From assembly GCA_008694505.1 (NCBI GenBank), contig VZDJ01000594.1:8065746-8129745 (forward strand): DNA of 64,000 nucleotides, in the 5' to 3' direction. Below, in pieces: positions 25,801 through 38,790 of the stretch (position 1 is its first letter; every line of letters begins with the position of its first letter). A program made the position numbers and the translations under genes. The notes below the pieces were generated by a model. That model saw only the letters and a list, made by a program, of their open reading frames with translations, had not been told where the DNA came from and ran no database searches. The DNA is from Cyanoderma ruficeps (Eukaryota > Chordata > Aves > Passeriformes > Timaliidae).

Positions 25801-28800
25801 CTGCACGTAATGCGGAGAGCTGTCAAGAGATTTAATTAGGATACAAAATCCAGCCATTTAAGAATTCTCTCTCCTTAGAACATTCTTAGGGATTTGCTCA
25901 GAATTAGAGGATGGTTTAAACATTAAAGGGGTTTTTTCCCTTTAATGAGATCAGCTGCATAGTGGAAAATGAGACTTTATTTATCTAAATATCACATGAA
26001 GAACTGAATAATTTAATAACCTCGCTCAACTAAATCCAACCCAATATATTTACATGTCTTTTTTCTTCTGCATATAAAATACTTATTTTGTGTTTGACTT
26101 CCAATGTATAAACAATTTTTAGCTTTACAAACCAGAAAGATAAATAATAAGAATTTTGTATTAAAAATCAATAGCTATATTTGCTAACAATAAGAACTCT
26201 TCCAGTTTCTACTTATATTCAACTCTGAAATCACATGATTATTCATTCATCTAGATTTCAGTGAATATTTATGGACATAATAAAAATTTTACCTTGTTCA
26301 ATTGTGTTATGTAGCATTCTAGAATCAATGATTGTCCATTTGAGATCCAGACTAGCACTGGGAATTGACAGCAATCATTTGATCATTAGGGATCTAGGAT
26401 TGACTGAGTGATGCATTTGGTTAAATTCAGTTTTACAGAAAACTTTAACATTTCACCGTCTGGCAAATAAAATCCTTTTGATATGTCTTTATCTATCACT
26501 AGGGCCAGGTTTGGCCACCCTTGCAAACATTTACTGTCTCAACGGAATGATTCATTTAGCTTAGGTTAATTTGGTTCAGTAAAAACAGGGCAATCAGTTC
26601 ACCCAGCAACAAGAGAAGGACTGAATACTGGGGAAAGAAAACACAACGGGAATATTTGTTTTCCCTTTCTGTTACATCAAAAAGAAATGAGTGTGGAAAA
26701 CTGGGATCTAATAATTTTGAAGGATGGGTTGCCCAAAAATAATCAGTCTAGTTTATTACCTAAAAATAATATTTTAAACCTTTTAAAATACAAGTATATT
26801 TGGTTTAGTAAAAAACCCCAAACCTCTTCATCGAGCACAAGTAGATTTACTTAACTAATACAAAGGCAATTTCACAGTGCAGGTTTTCTGCATTTTACCT
26901 GAAATTCAATTTACATTCTTAGCAAGTTTGGTATAAACTATGAATGAAAAGTAACTTGGTAAATAAGAATAAGATTGTTCACTATTTTCTAAGTGATTAA
27001 AGCCTAAAAGTTGTAAATAGGAGAAAGAAATGTGAAGCCATATAATTGCTTATGTTTGAATATAATGTATTCTCTTGCTGGCAATACTGCCAGATTTGGT
27101 GTAAACTATGTACTTTGGCAAATCATCATATCCTAAAGTTTACTATAACAGACCAAGTCTCGCTTGTAAAAAGATCAAAAAAGCAAAAATGAAAACCAAA
27201 GACACTTCAGATGTTAATTACAGAGACTGGATGGACTCCATGGTGTGATGACTTTAGGGTGCATCTGCCCACTTTGGTGCATCTCCTCTCCCCATGTAAT
27301 CTTGTGGCCATGCATGAGCTCAGCAAATGGAAAAGCTTAATTTGTGCACAGCTGCCAGTGTGCACTCTGCTCAGCAGTCACCTTCTTAGCAGGAAAGCAC
27401 GCACTTAAATTAATATTTATTAAGGACCCCTAATGGCCCTGGCCAATTTGTGTGCTTCCACTCCAGCCCGTGGCTGCCTCACAAGGGCATGAGATGAAAT
27501 AAACCAGTGCCCCCCCACGCAATATCTGCTTCCCTGGTTGTAAGCAGGGAGTGTATGGCTATGGAGGGGGGAAAATGCCAGTGAGGAAGTTTCCACCTCA
27601 AGTAGCTTTCCCCTTTCAGCTGCCAACAGCACACAGAGTGGCAGACTGTGGATTGCTGCCGTCTCTCACTGCTCCCTTCGAAGTCAAAGATGCTTCAAAG
27701 TCAAGTAAAGCAGAAGAAAAGTAAGAGAGAGAAATAGAGCAGGTTGCAAAGATGTACTGCACAGAAAGTAATAAAGCCCCAGAGCACTGTGTGGGTTCAG
27801 GAGTACCTTCAGTTGTGGATTTCAACCTGTTTTTTCGGGTAAGAACACTTTGGAGCATTTCTAACTCCCTGGTTCCTGCTGAGCCTTCCCTTTGCATGGG
27901 GTTGGGGCAGGTGTGAACTCTCCCCTTGCAGCACAGTGCTGGAAGACAACTGCAGAGGCCAACATTTGGTGGTTTTGCTCCATGGGCTGCAAATGACTTA
28001 ACATAGAATCAAAGGAGAGAACGGAGAAATGGCACAATATAGGGGAGAATTAATCTCATTTGAAACACATCTAAAAAGAAGTGGAAGGCATCACTCTCTG
28101 CAAGTGTCTACATCTCGAAATTAACAACAAAGAGGTTCGTGATTAGCCCAAATGAAGGTGTAAATGTTGTAAACTTCTGAAGTAGGATCTATCAATCCCA
28201 CCCACAACACCTTCAGAGAGCTGAGATCCTTGGATGCCTTTGAGTTTCCTCAGTGCAGAGTTCTGCCATTAGTAGCAAACCAGGCCAAATTTAGGCCAAA
28301 TAGCACCACACAGTCTGCTTTAGATGGGCAATGCTTTGGGGAAAAAAGCATGAAGGAAGATTTCCAACATTTTAGGTAAAAGCAGATAGTGTAGCCACGA
28401 TCAACACATTTCAAAACTCTGTGCTGACTAATGTAAGATCCCAAACTTTGTGTGCCTGACGCACAGCAGAGAGCAAAGTGCACCACGCACTAGCTTGGAA
28501 CCTGAGGAGATAACACTTCCCATGGACAAGACAATCTCTAAAGACAATACACACAGAGTAGGAGAAGGGAAGGTGCACAACCCTATTTATGCCATGAACA
28601 AACTGCAGCATCAGAGAGAGAAAAGGCTGGGAATGAAACCATCTCAATCCAGCATAGTCAAATGTTCAAGTAAAGTGCTATCTTTTTTCAAAAGAAAACA
28701 AAAATATGAAAATTCTTATAAATATTTGGGTTTAAGAAGAGAGTGCATGTATACAAGAGTGTAAGCAGTGAGAACACAGCATCAATATTGGTATACAGAT

Positions 28801-30226
28801 ATTTAAAAGATTGATGTTCTCAGGATATGAGCAAGGAGCAGACACTTTCCCAGCGCTAGCACAGCACAGTCTCAAGATGAAATGAAAATGAGACTGTGCT
28901 ATCAGTAGTTCACTTCTTATGCCAGGTTCTCATAGTCTGCTTTTCATTTTCATCAAGCCTATTTCATTACCACTGCCTTGATGCAAATTAGGATGAAGTC
29001 ATCATTCTCTAGACAGATATACATTTTTTGTTAGAAAGGCGATGAACCCAGTTTCTGTTCCTGCAAACAGTTATGCAGTGAGCAGTCTAATTTTCTACAG
29101 ATGGCTTAATGAGGCTGCATATGCATAAAAAGGTATCCATAGGCATATTTGCAATAGAAAGGCCATGGTTATCTCTTAGCTGCAGGGTCTTCCAGAAACC
29201 CATGTGATTACCATTGTTGAGAGCAACAAAAGCAATGCTATGAATGCTTCATTAGAACAAATATTCCTAAACTGGGATTTACTTTTATACCTGGAGCTAA
29301 TATTCTTCATGATGGAGCAACATCCAGGGGGAAAAGTTCCTGCACTGTGTAGGGATGGATAATGAGCATGGACACAGCCACCACCAGCCTCTGTGATGAC
29401 CAGAAGTTCACAGATAGTTCTGAAAGCAGGATGGCATTGGTAGGTGAGATGCAGAGCTGGCACTGGTCAAAGATAGCCAGAGCACCTTAAATCCCTTCTC
29501 TGAGACCAAGGGAGGGATGGACAGAACCAGGTCCCTCCATGGACCAACTAAGTTGCCACTTCTCAGCTTCAAACACATCTCCATGCACTTGGCTGTATGA
29601 AGATATTGGTGCTGAGCTGGTAGGGAAGGACGGCCACCTCTGTGGGATCAGTCACCCCAGGATGGTGGGCTCTGTCCAGGCAGGGGCGGCGTCGATGTAG
29701 TGGGGACACCAGACATGTTTTTGTCCTGGGGATGGGAGTAGTGCTCATGGGGAAATCTTCAGCAGCCTGGTAATGACCCCAAATGCAGGACACGTTAGAA
29801 ATGTACCAGGGGCCAGTCAGGACTTTATCCTAGCAACCATTTACAGTTTTCCCCTGACTACAGTGGAATGTTTCCAGGACCAAGTCCAGCAGTACCACTC
29901 CTACATTTCTTCAGTGGCTGCTCTCAGCAGGTGCCTTTAAACTCCTTGAATGCTGAGCACATTTATCTGCTGCAGCCCTTTATTCTTGAAACAGACCAGC
30001 TGTGATAATTTCCACCTCTACTATATAATTTTTATCCAAATTCTGACTGCAAATTGCATAGCAATGCATTTTGTCACTTTGCTCATGTTTTGCTGCTCTT
30101 TAGCATGGAGGCACACCTCACAGGGATTGAGAAACAGGAATTTGTATCACTGACAATCACATAGACGTCACATGCTTTCACCATGGTAGGACTGGGATGA
30201 CCAAGTTGCCACAAGTGAGAAACAAG
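22891..30226. other. Non-coding stretch including an AT-rich block
   Basis: No supportable gene. From about 25860 to 27200 the sequence is visibly more AT-rich than its surroundings, with many TAAT, AATATT and ATTTA motifs, few CpG and hardly any open frame of 60 codons. A perfect hairpin at 28863-28900 is listed separately. Confidence 0.6.
28863..28900. repeat. Perfect 12-bp inverted repeat with 14-base loop
   Basis: The left arm AGCACAGTCTCA (28863-28874) is the exact reverse complement of the right arm TGAGACTGTGCT (28889-28900), with a purine-rich 14-base loop between. The pairing stops at both outer ends. It could form a stem if transcribed. It is short for a microRNA precursor and matches no microRNA I know. 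Confidence 0.85.
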
Positions 30227-31012
30227 TCAGCCCCAGGTACTCTTGGGTGAGACTGAGAAGCTGGAAACTGTTCCCTTGCTGTCTGCATGGAGCACGGACC
30301 CTTCAGCTAGCCGGGAGCTGAATAAGGAGTACGTGGCCCAGAGATCTTCAAAGAGATCTTGAAAGGAAACAGCTGGTGTTTCAAACTCCCCTGCGTGTTT
30401 CTGAAAAGCTGCATGAAGCATGTAAAAGGAAAGGAAATATTTGTCTTTAAAAAGAAAACAAAAAGCCATTAAAATCTCGGAAGATAACATACAAGAAAGT
30501 AGATAGAAGTAGTTCTTGGAAAATATATAATTCAATATTTGTTCCATAGGTTCTAACATTAGACCAGGAGCTAAGAAGACACTCCACTTTGCTTAAATAC
30601 AGACCAAAGACCTGGTATAGGCTAATGGATGACGTGGTGACTGTGAGCTGGAACACACCCCCATAGGAATGGATAACAAAACCAACCCAAAATCTGGGGG
30701 AACCCCATACGGGAAACGGTAGCGATATGAGAAATGGCGCCATATTTGTATATGCAATGCAGTTGTACTGCAAATACCTATAGAAATTGGAACTGGAAGA
30801 GACTGGATAAGTCCAGTGTTAACAAAAATAGCGCTGCAAAGCACACATAAATTGGAAAGCTGTTCTGTTATGTAGAACAAATAGATGTCCTGGCTCGGGA
30901 CCCAGAGCTGTTGTCGAAATAACGATGAGTGAGCGAGGCACAATCCATGGTCTGTTACACAGATGAGAAGGAACCTCTCAGGGCCCATTACCAGCCCAGG
31001 GTTAGACCTCAT
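30227..31012 (-). other. Stacked minus-strand open frames of unknown origin
   Basis: Three minus-strand open frames of 110, 108 and 139 codons (30227-30559, 30447-30773, 30593-31012) overlap one another in different frames. Together they cover nearly 800 bases. The upstream part carries more CpG (for example around 30708-30742 and 30895-30940) than typical window sequence. This could be a frameshifted remnant of a retroelement or other insertion, or chance. I recognise no domain, and no terminal repeats or poly-A tail are visible. I would not call it a gene. Confidence 0.25.
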
Positions 31013-31940
31013 TAACCCTCGTTAAGCCAAGGTGGATTATATGTTGCAAACCAGATCTGAATTTGGCTTTAGATTTACTGCTTGTTTACGCTAGCAGATC
31101 AAACAGCCCATTTCTGTTTCCAGACACTCTCACTGACCGCTCCATGCTTCCCTGGGAAAATTCTAATAAAATAACTGTGCTATTCTGCATTGGTGCAGCT
31201 CTTTCCATCCCAGTCAGACTGGTCTAACCACAGGTCTCATGATACTCTTTAGACAAATGCACTGTCCCTGTCCATCTTGCAGGATATTCTGGGGAGGTTT
31301 GGCCTCCTGGAGTCTGCATGAGCTGAGGAGCAGCCAGCTCCTCTTCCCTCCCACAGAAGCTGGAGTAGATAGTCATTTCTTTGAACTGTGATACCACAAG
31401 TTGCATTTGATGAGTAAACTAAATGCAGGCTGGAAGTCCATGCTCTCTGCCGTTGAATAAATGGTACCTGGCAGGATTTTAGCTTGGTCTGTCCCTAAAT
31501 GATTTCCTAGCAGGGTAGCACGGGCCATGTACTATTTCCCATAAGTGCATGTAGCCACCCTGCTCTGGAGGCTGAACCATGGTATCAGCACAGACCTGGC
31601 TGCCCCATGCCAGATGCCCTCACTGCTAGAAAACAGTCTGAACCACATTCAACTTGTTGGTCCAGATGCACTCCCAAGTCCAAGTTCAGTGGCTTTCTCA
31701 ATAATGTGGTGATTAATTAGCCTTATTTTGCAGTATGGAGATCACTTCTTGCCACAGCAAGGGAACACACACACAGATACTGGCTTCCTTCCTGGAACTG
31801 GTCACGGCTCTCCTTCCCCATGCAGAGATCACAGCATGTAGGATGGAGAGAGCAGCCCCACACAGCCTCCATGTCCTTCTGGAGAATGAACCAAAGTCCT
31901 GACCCCACCACTCTGCAAACACAAGCCCTACAGCCCTCTG

Positions 31941-32064
31941 GAACAGTTGAGACAAGGCAAAGGAGAGGAAGGGACAAGGGAGGATGATAAGAACAGGAAA
32001 GGGAACAGTTGAGACAAGGCAAAGGAGAGGAAGGGACAAGGGAGGATGATAAGAACGGGAAAGG
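31941..32064. repeat. 62-bp tandem duplication, near identical
   Basis: Two adjacent 62-base copies (31941-32002 and 32003-32064) start GAACAGTTGAGACAAGGC and end with GGGAAAGG or AGGAAAGG. I see a single A/G difference near the end. The unit is strongly purine-rich on the plus strand (GGAGAGGAAGGGACAAGGGA). The near identity marks a recent duplication, likely to vary in copy number between individuals. Confidence 0.95.
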
Positions 32065-35000
32065 TTCAGGTGCAAACCAGATCTGCACTTAAGCATCCCC
32101 AGTCTTTACTGTGGGGGACCTCCAGCTCAGTGCATTTCTAGGGGACAAAGTGATGTACATCCATCCCTCTGTGCTGTGCAAACAGCCAGTGACTCCAAGG
32201 GTAGCACCAAGACAATCAATCTGCCACAGCTGAGCACATCCAGGTCTGCTGCTGTCACTGGGGGATTCAAACAGTTGCGCTTTGGGAAACAAAACAAGCA
32301 GCAGCACACTTCTGTACACACCAGCTCAGACAGCTCATCAAAATCAAACCAGATGAGTGAGGAGGATTTAATTAGAGCTGGCCCCCCTCCCCCAACCATC
32401 TGAAAGGTTCAGGGTTTTATTCTTACTAACTTGAAAATTTACTGCTCTAATTCGAAAGGAAAATTCACGATCTCAAATGTCAAGAAGTTATGTTCAATTT
32501 CCTTATGGTGTTTTGACCTTCTCAACATGAAGGAAGTAACCCTTAAAGAGCCAGTGAAGCAGGGCTGCTGCAAAGAATATTTATGTTGAAAGGCTTCTGC
32601 AGGCCTGTCAGGACAAGGCTCCATGCTGGGGACTTCTCATCCATCTCAGATCCAGGAGATACCTCCTCATTTCAATGGACAAGGAAGAAAAAATATCAAC
32701 ATTTTTCACAGAATTTGCAAACACAGTGAACAATCTAACAAAGTCCAGTTTAGATTTCAAAATGGAAACTCAAAACCAGTTCTTTTCTAATTTAAATTAT
32801 CTTTTTAATTCACTGTACAAAACCAGGAACTGGGTCCTCAGTTTTTCTAGTTTTTAGTGAATTGGCATATCATGCAGCTCAGCAGGGCTATAACATGACT
32901 TTGTGAGAAGCATTCTGACATTTCTGGGTGAATTTTGGATAGCTAGCAATTTCTAGAAGTAAATAAATCACTGAGTTTCACTCTGAGCATTGCTGAAAAT
33001 ATCTTCCAAGCTGAGAGGGAGTCCATATTCATTAAATAGTAATCCAGTTTGTGAAAAGGAGAAGGGAATTTCATTCCACCATTTGTAGAAAGAAACTTAG
33101 CAACAAAAATACAGAAAATGTGAAAATCTCATCTTCTCTTGTCAATTATGAATGCACTCTAAGATGAAGAGGACAGTTCAGTGCAACTGCCACTGGAAGT
33201 GTGTTTGTTTGCCTGCTGGGAAGTAGCAATCAGCTCTAACAGCACTCCTTCCACAGTGGTCTAGTTCAAACCCAGCCTCTGAAATTTATCCACATGCAAT
33301 ATCTGGCTTCCATGAACTTATATCCATCCATCCATCCATCAGCTTTTGGAATGGAAGGCTGCCCACATGCCAAAAGTCACCACCATAACCTGCATCTGCA
33401 CCTGCATCCTAAGCTGCAAGGCTGAGGAAGCAAACGTGCATGGAAGATGAGTGTCTCCCTTCCCATTTGAGCCCAGCGGGCTCACTCAGGGTCTCTGTTG
33501 TGTCTCAACCCAGAGGTAACATTGGAAAAATGTGCCCAAATGTCTTGTGGAGGAATGCAAACTGCAGAGATTGCATGCCAACAACTTGCAGCCAGTCACA
33601 TCCAAACTGTCTGGGGATTTCCAGAGATAGCACAAGACTCACTTCCCAATTTGTGCAGTTATTTCAAGGATTGTCACCACCTTTGCATGTTCAGCCATGT
33701 CAGCTATTCAGCCTTCCTTGCAGGACATGATACATGGACAGAGGATCTCAGTGCTAAGGAAAACCCCTTCCATTGCTGCTGCTGTGGTTCTGCAAGAGGT
33801 GGGTGAAACTCAGCTCCTGCAAGAGATCTGTGGCACCAATCTGTGTTGGTTTTCGCCCACTGCAAGAAATCAATGAGGTGCAAGAGCAAAAGAAAGATGG
33901 CCCTCATTGGCATGAAGTTTTACAAGCATCCTCCCGCCGTTTCAGCCAGCTTGCACATTTCGGAGCACTGTGAAGTTTAAATGCCACGGGATAGATCTGT
34001 CTGGCAATAAATTCAGCCAAAGGCAATCTCTTAAAAAGCCATAATTACATAAGGGTGCGCTTGCTCATTACAATGAAGGATGGAAAATACAGTATGCATC
34101 ACACAGTGTAATTCAAAATTGATTTCCTATCGTGACACATTTTACAGAGGCTATTCTGCACACTGTTTTTGCCATGGTCTTTTTGCCAGGATTTTTCTTC
34201 CCTTTCATCTTTTCCTGTTTGCCCAGTGCAGGAGACTATTTCAAGGCAATGCCTTCATCTTTGCTGCACATTAAAAGCAAAGATAAGGGAGGAGTGCTGC
34301 TCCTATCCTGGCAGTTATCCATCACATTTTAAAACTCCTTGAACCAAAAAAGCACATCACTCATTTTATTTTGCTACTCGTCAAAGAAGAGCTGGTTGCT
34401 AACAGCAAAAAGAGCCACTTGTGAAACATGCCAGCTCCTGGTCTCATCCTGCCAGTAGCTCTGTCATCTCAGCTCCCACCGACGCTCTGCTTCCTACAAG
34501 AATCGGGACCGTGCAGGATTGGCCTCTCTTAGAGACTCAGATGGTGCTACGATTACATGTTTCTACTTTGAACACTGTATAAAAACCCTGTCACAACACC
34601 CTCCGTTTTCCTTTCTGTTTATGTAGATTTTACCTTTTCAGTTGCTTCAAATTTGTTATAATTTTTGTGCTAATGCTGCTAAATAGGTCTTTATATCCCA
34701 AAAATCCCTTTAGCACCAATACTGCTTGGCACCCTTATCTGCAAACTCAACAGAGACACCAAGGGCTACGGTGCAAACTATATTTCCCACATTTGATCTT
34801 CTGTTGGATGGTGCCCTTGATGTTATTGTGCTGTACCCGTACAACTTCACAGGTTTGTCAGGTTGGTGCTAAGTGCACACCCAGCCATGGTCACATCTCT
34901 ACAAGGAAGGAGCTTCAGCCACTGTTGTACAGGTACAACCTACAAGGCTGCAGCCCCTGTGGAACAAAAGCAACGAGCTGCCCATAAGGAGTCACTTGAA

Positions 35001-36205
35001 TCAGGTCACCTGGTGCAGAACATGCTATGCCCATGCTAAAGCAAACAGGGCAGAGCAGCCTGGGTGGCTCAAAGCCCTCTTTGCTCATTCCAAATCCCAA
35101 CACCTGGAGGCTGGAAAGGCCACGGGCATCACTCAGTGATGATTTCTCTGTGTCACAGCCTTCCCTCCAGCCTGCCCTGTGAGGAGCTGTGGTTACACTG
35201 CAGTGTGATAAATGCACAGTCACACCCCCCTCAGTAAACCCAGGGCCCTTATAGGCCCTTGGCTCCTACATGGCACATTTCAAACCCTTCCTGCAGGACC
35301 CTGGGGAAGCAGCTGGGCTCCCAGCTAGGGAAAGATCTGCCTCAGCTGGGCTCAGGCTCTGCCCTGCCCCTTGTACCAGGACAGAGCTGCCAGGCAGGAA
35401 CTGAGGATCGGAGATACAGACACTTGGGCTTCACCTGCTACAAAGAAGCTGCAATTCCCCATCTTCAGAACTTGCATTAAGAGATTATTAAATGCCTGGG
35501 GTCCAATGAAAATTGGACTTTCTATTATTTCTATTTTTAGAAATAATAATTGAACTATTATTACTTCTACTCTGTAAGACAGAAGGCTCACAAACTCAGC
35601 GGTTGGACTGGAGCAGCTCAGGAAAACAAAGCAGCCTGACTGCAATACAAAGCCTGTTGGGGTGCAGCTCTTGAAATCCTGCCCTGTGCTTGAGCTACAG
35701 CACCATACTTGGACCCTTTTGTCTTCCCAAAATAGCAGCTAGCAGGGCTGGAGAAGAATCAATTCCCAAGTAAATCTCATGCAAATTGGAACCACACAAA
35801 GGAGGCTATTAAACTGCAATGGACATCGGCAGCACCGCTCCCAGACCTGCATGACATGTTTCCAAAGAGGCTGATATTAATTAAAAACAGGTCTTGATTT
35901 ATAAATGTTTCTTTCCACTGTGCTTTGTTATTTTAATCACTGAAATACTGGCCACCCATGACCCATTGCATTGTACAGTTTTATTCATAATTAATACGTG
36001 CACATAATCTGTATTAAGTTACATAAAAAATAATAATGGAGTCTTACCATCAATATAAAACTACAAATTAGGTTTTGTTTGTAGTTTCAATTTGTCCAAT
36101 GACAATATTTAAACACATCTGAAATTAACCAGCACAGATGTTAATCAGATAGGAAGTCTGCAGTACCTCTGCACAAGTAATGCTACATGAAATAATTGAA
36201 ATTTC
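32065..36205. other. Non-coding stretch, possibly containing conserved elements
   Basis: No gene recognised; open frames reach about 106 codons. A short (ATCC)n run is at 33322-33340. The segment about 33950-34110 and the TAAT-rich segment about 35860-36050 have the mixed transcription-factor-motif look of vertebrate conserved non-coding elements. Conservation cannot be judged from one sequence. Confidence 0.55.
33322..33340. repeat. Short (ATCC)n microsatellite
   Basis: Just under five ATCC units in a row. Simple tetranucleotide repeat with no further meaning seen. Confidence 0.9.
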
Positions 36206-36355
36206 ACATTTATGCAACACTTTCCCTCTCCCAGGGATCTCAGAACCTATTAACAAGTACATCAGAACAGACGTATTTTGCAATATGTTGCCTTCCTGTG
36301 ACAACTTCCTTCCACGGATTTCAGATCACTTAACAAACAGTAATCAAGCCTTCAA
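36206..36355 (-). mobile_element. Ancient MIR/CORE-SINE 3' ends, two partial copies
   Basis: Two segments resemble the reverse complement of the 3' end of amniote MIR-type SINEs, which reads roughly TATATAGCGCCTTTC, GGATCTCAAAGC, ACTTTACAAAC. The first is ATTTATGCAACACTTTCC followed by CAGGGATCTCAGAACC (about 36207-36247). The second is CTTCCACGGATTTCAGATC followed by ACTTAACAAACAGTAATC (about 36308-36348). Both are strongly diverged. They help explain why the longest open frame of the window (36180-36671, 163 codons) starts here, and count against that frame being a gene. Confidence 0.5.
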
Positions 36356-38790
36356 TAGCCCCAGCTGCTGCACAGCCCAGGGATGGGCTCTGCCGAGGGC
36401 ACCCAGCCCTGGCATGGGGCAAAGGCAGCAGATCACAAGAAAGGCACCGACTACCCCAATTCAGCAAAGATTTCTGTTGAATAAAGTATTTAATCATATG
36501 TTTAAGAGAGCTCTAATGGATATAAACATGGCCTCAAGCATCTTGCTGAATGTGAGTGTGGGGAGAAAAAGAACCTGGGAAAAGTGTGGTGTGGAGTGTG
36601 AACACCAGTGGCTCGTGAAGGCAGCTCCTGCCTGCCAGCTCTTTGTCATAATTACTTCAGGTTACACGTGAATAATCCCAGTAAGTTATTTTAGCTGTGT
36701 TGTACATGTAATGAAAATTACTAAATGCCCTCAGACCCATCACCATTTTTTCTTGGATCCCCACATCTTTAACAGGTTTTGCAACTCAGCTTTCTTTTCC
36801 AACTGACAAATTTTCCAGCTGACACTTTCTAGCAGCGGCTGCATTTCAAATCAAGGATTGTTCTCCCAAACTGGCTGCACTGAATGTTCTTACTTAGCAG
36901 CACTGTCTGTCATGGATAGACACAGCTGGGTGAAACAAGGGGACAATGTCCCACCCAACCACTCTCTGATAGATTGTTCCCAACCTGAGTTTTTGCTGCA
37001 CTGAGCTAAACCCAAGTATTTCATTTTAGCTAGACTAAAATGAAGGAACAAAAAACCCCAAAATCAGACTGAAAAAGAACCTCTTAGTATTTGTTTTCAC
37101 GAAATCTTTCCAAGTATGAACAGAATACAGATTGATAGTAGATCTTTCCAAAAGTCTGCTAGTGTACATCTCTGCACCGATGTAGGGACACAGCTTTGGC
37201 ATCTGGCCATGGCAGCCTCTTTTCAGCACGAGGAGGAACTGACCAAATGCAACTCACTTTAATGCCCTAAAACTTCCGGTATCTGTAGTAATGATTTTGT
37301 TTAAAAGATCATGATTTGGGGATCATGATAAAAACAGATATTTACAGAAAAAGATTTTCACATAAACTGTTTGTTACAACACCAAAATAACTCGACGCCC
37401 TGTTCAGAAGCCTGAAAATCATATTGATTTGTGGGCGACATAATAGCCATTGGATTTTTGTTTCTGAGGCACTAACTCAACACTGATATTTCTCCCATCA
37501 TGTTACAGAGGACACAGACAATTCTGTTTAAGGTTTTAGCTGAAACAAACTTCTTTCCCAGCCCGTGTTGGGAGTCAAGGACCATAGTAAGAAGTCTGGG
37601 AGATTGTAGTAGACTGAAAAATTGTTATCTTTGTCCTTTAAGAAAATGAGGGTAGGGCCTGCAAAGGAATGCCTGGTGAAGTCCATAAACGTCCATCAAG
37701 TGCTAAGCTGAGGACCATAAAACCTTCCCCCTTCTCTCTGAGCTCTGTACTGACAGCAAACCACGTTATCAAGAGTAATGATTATTTCAGGCTAAGCTTT
37801 TCTTTTTTTTTTTAAACTTATTTCTTAACAAAGGATGGAAGTCTATGGTTAATTTTTCACCTGCAGCCAGACTCAGCTGAACTCAGAAGAGGAACAATTA
37901 CATTCTGTATTTTTCTGCCTATTATTAAGTGCTGGTTTCCAGTTTTGTTTAAATGCCAGTTATCAGGATTCAATTTACCCCCTCCAAGGGGGATGTCTGG
38001 TATCATTATGAGAGTAGTAACTGCAATATATTATGTTAATTGAGCTCTAATAAGCCTCACAGTGCTTTTGCTTCCAAACAGGAATGGAAATGTCATTTTT
38101 TAAACAGAGTACACTAAGCAGCTGCCTTCACTACCTTATTTCTGAATCTGAGAATATGAGGCAGCAGCACAGATTTCCCAGGCATTACAAGAACATAAGG
38201 AAAACCCAAAAGGTCTAACTGTTATTAACACAGTCTTCTCTAAAGCTCAGCCCTGTTTAGGAAACTAGGAAATCCCACATGAAGAGTTCTTTTCATCGAG
38301 AAGGCCTCCCCTGTCAGCAGCCTCCAATAAACTTGAAATAATGAATTTTAAGGCTGTTGTCCCACGTAGCATCAATCTTAAAGACAAGGAGTCTCCAGCA
38401 GTGAATTTCTCTTTTGTTGAACTCTCAGCAGAACTGTATTTCATGCAATTAATGTCAGATGCTGCTCGTGCATTTTGATCATTTCATTTACTTACAGCAC
38501 AAGAAACGACCATGACCACAAATCCACGGCATCTTTTGCACTCACTGAAATCTGGCAGAGAGCCTGCAGGGTTATGCAGCCTTTAGGAGACTGCCAGGGA
38601 TAAATGCGGATTAGAGCAGTTACTCGAATTAAGATTTTGTTATTGGACAGACGAGGGACAACGACCTTGAACGATGAGCAAGAAGAATTCCCTCCTGTGT
38701 CCCAAAGAGATGGATCGAGGCAACTGCATGGATTGGCCTCAGCAAAGACTGTAAACCACTGCCACCATACACTTCCCATTTTGGCATGAC
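36356..38790. other. Non-coding stretch left of the 10-bp array
   Basis: No gene recognised. A T-run is at about 37803-37813. The last 200 bases before the array (about 38600-38710) contain several CpG and an ATTAGAGCAGTTACTCGAAT segment. That segment looks less decayed than its surroundings and may belong to the same element as the array. Confidence 0.55.

Noticed and set aside
26327..26341. TGATTGTCCA resembles the start of miR-219.
   Set aside because: Only ten bases match, the rest of the mature sequence differs and no hairpin is seen.
31713..32096. Minus-strand 127- and 121-codon open frames with an internal amino-acid repeat.
   Set aside because: The repeat is the 62-bp DNA duplication, which is not a multiple of three; the frames read through it by chance.
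36180..36671. Longest open frame of the window (163 codons, plus).
   Set aside because: It begins in a SINE-derived segment, has no domain, and one or two frames of this length are expected by chance.
37480..37545. CCCATCATGTTACAGAGGACACAGAC resembled a reverse MIR core.
   Set aside because: The similarity is short and the neighbouring MIR blocks are not in order.
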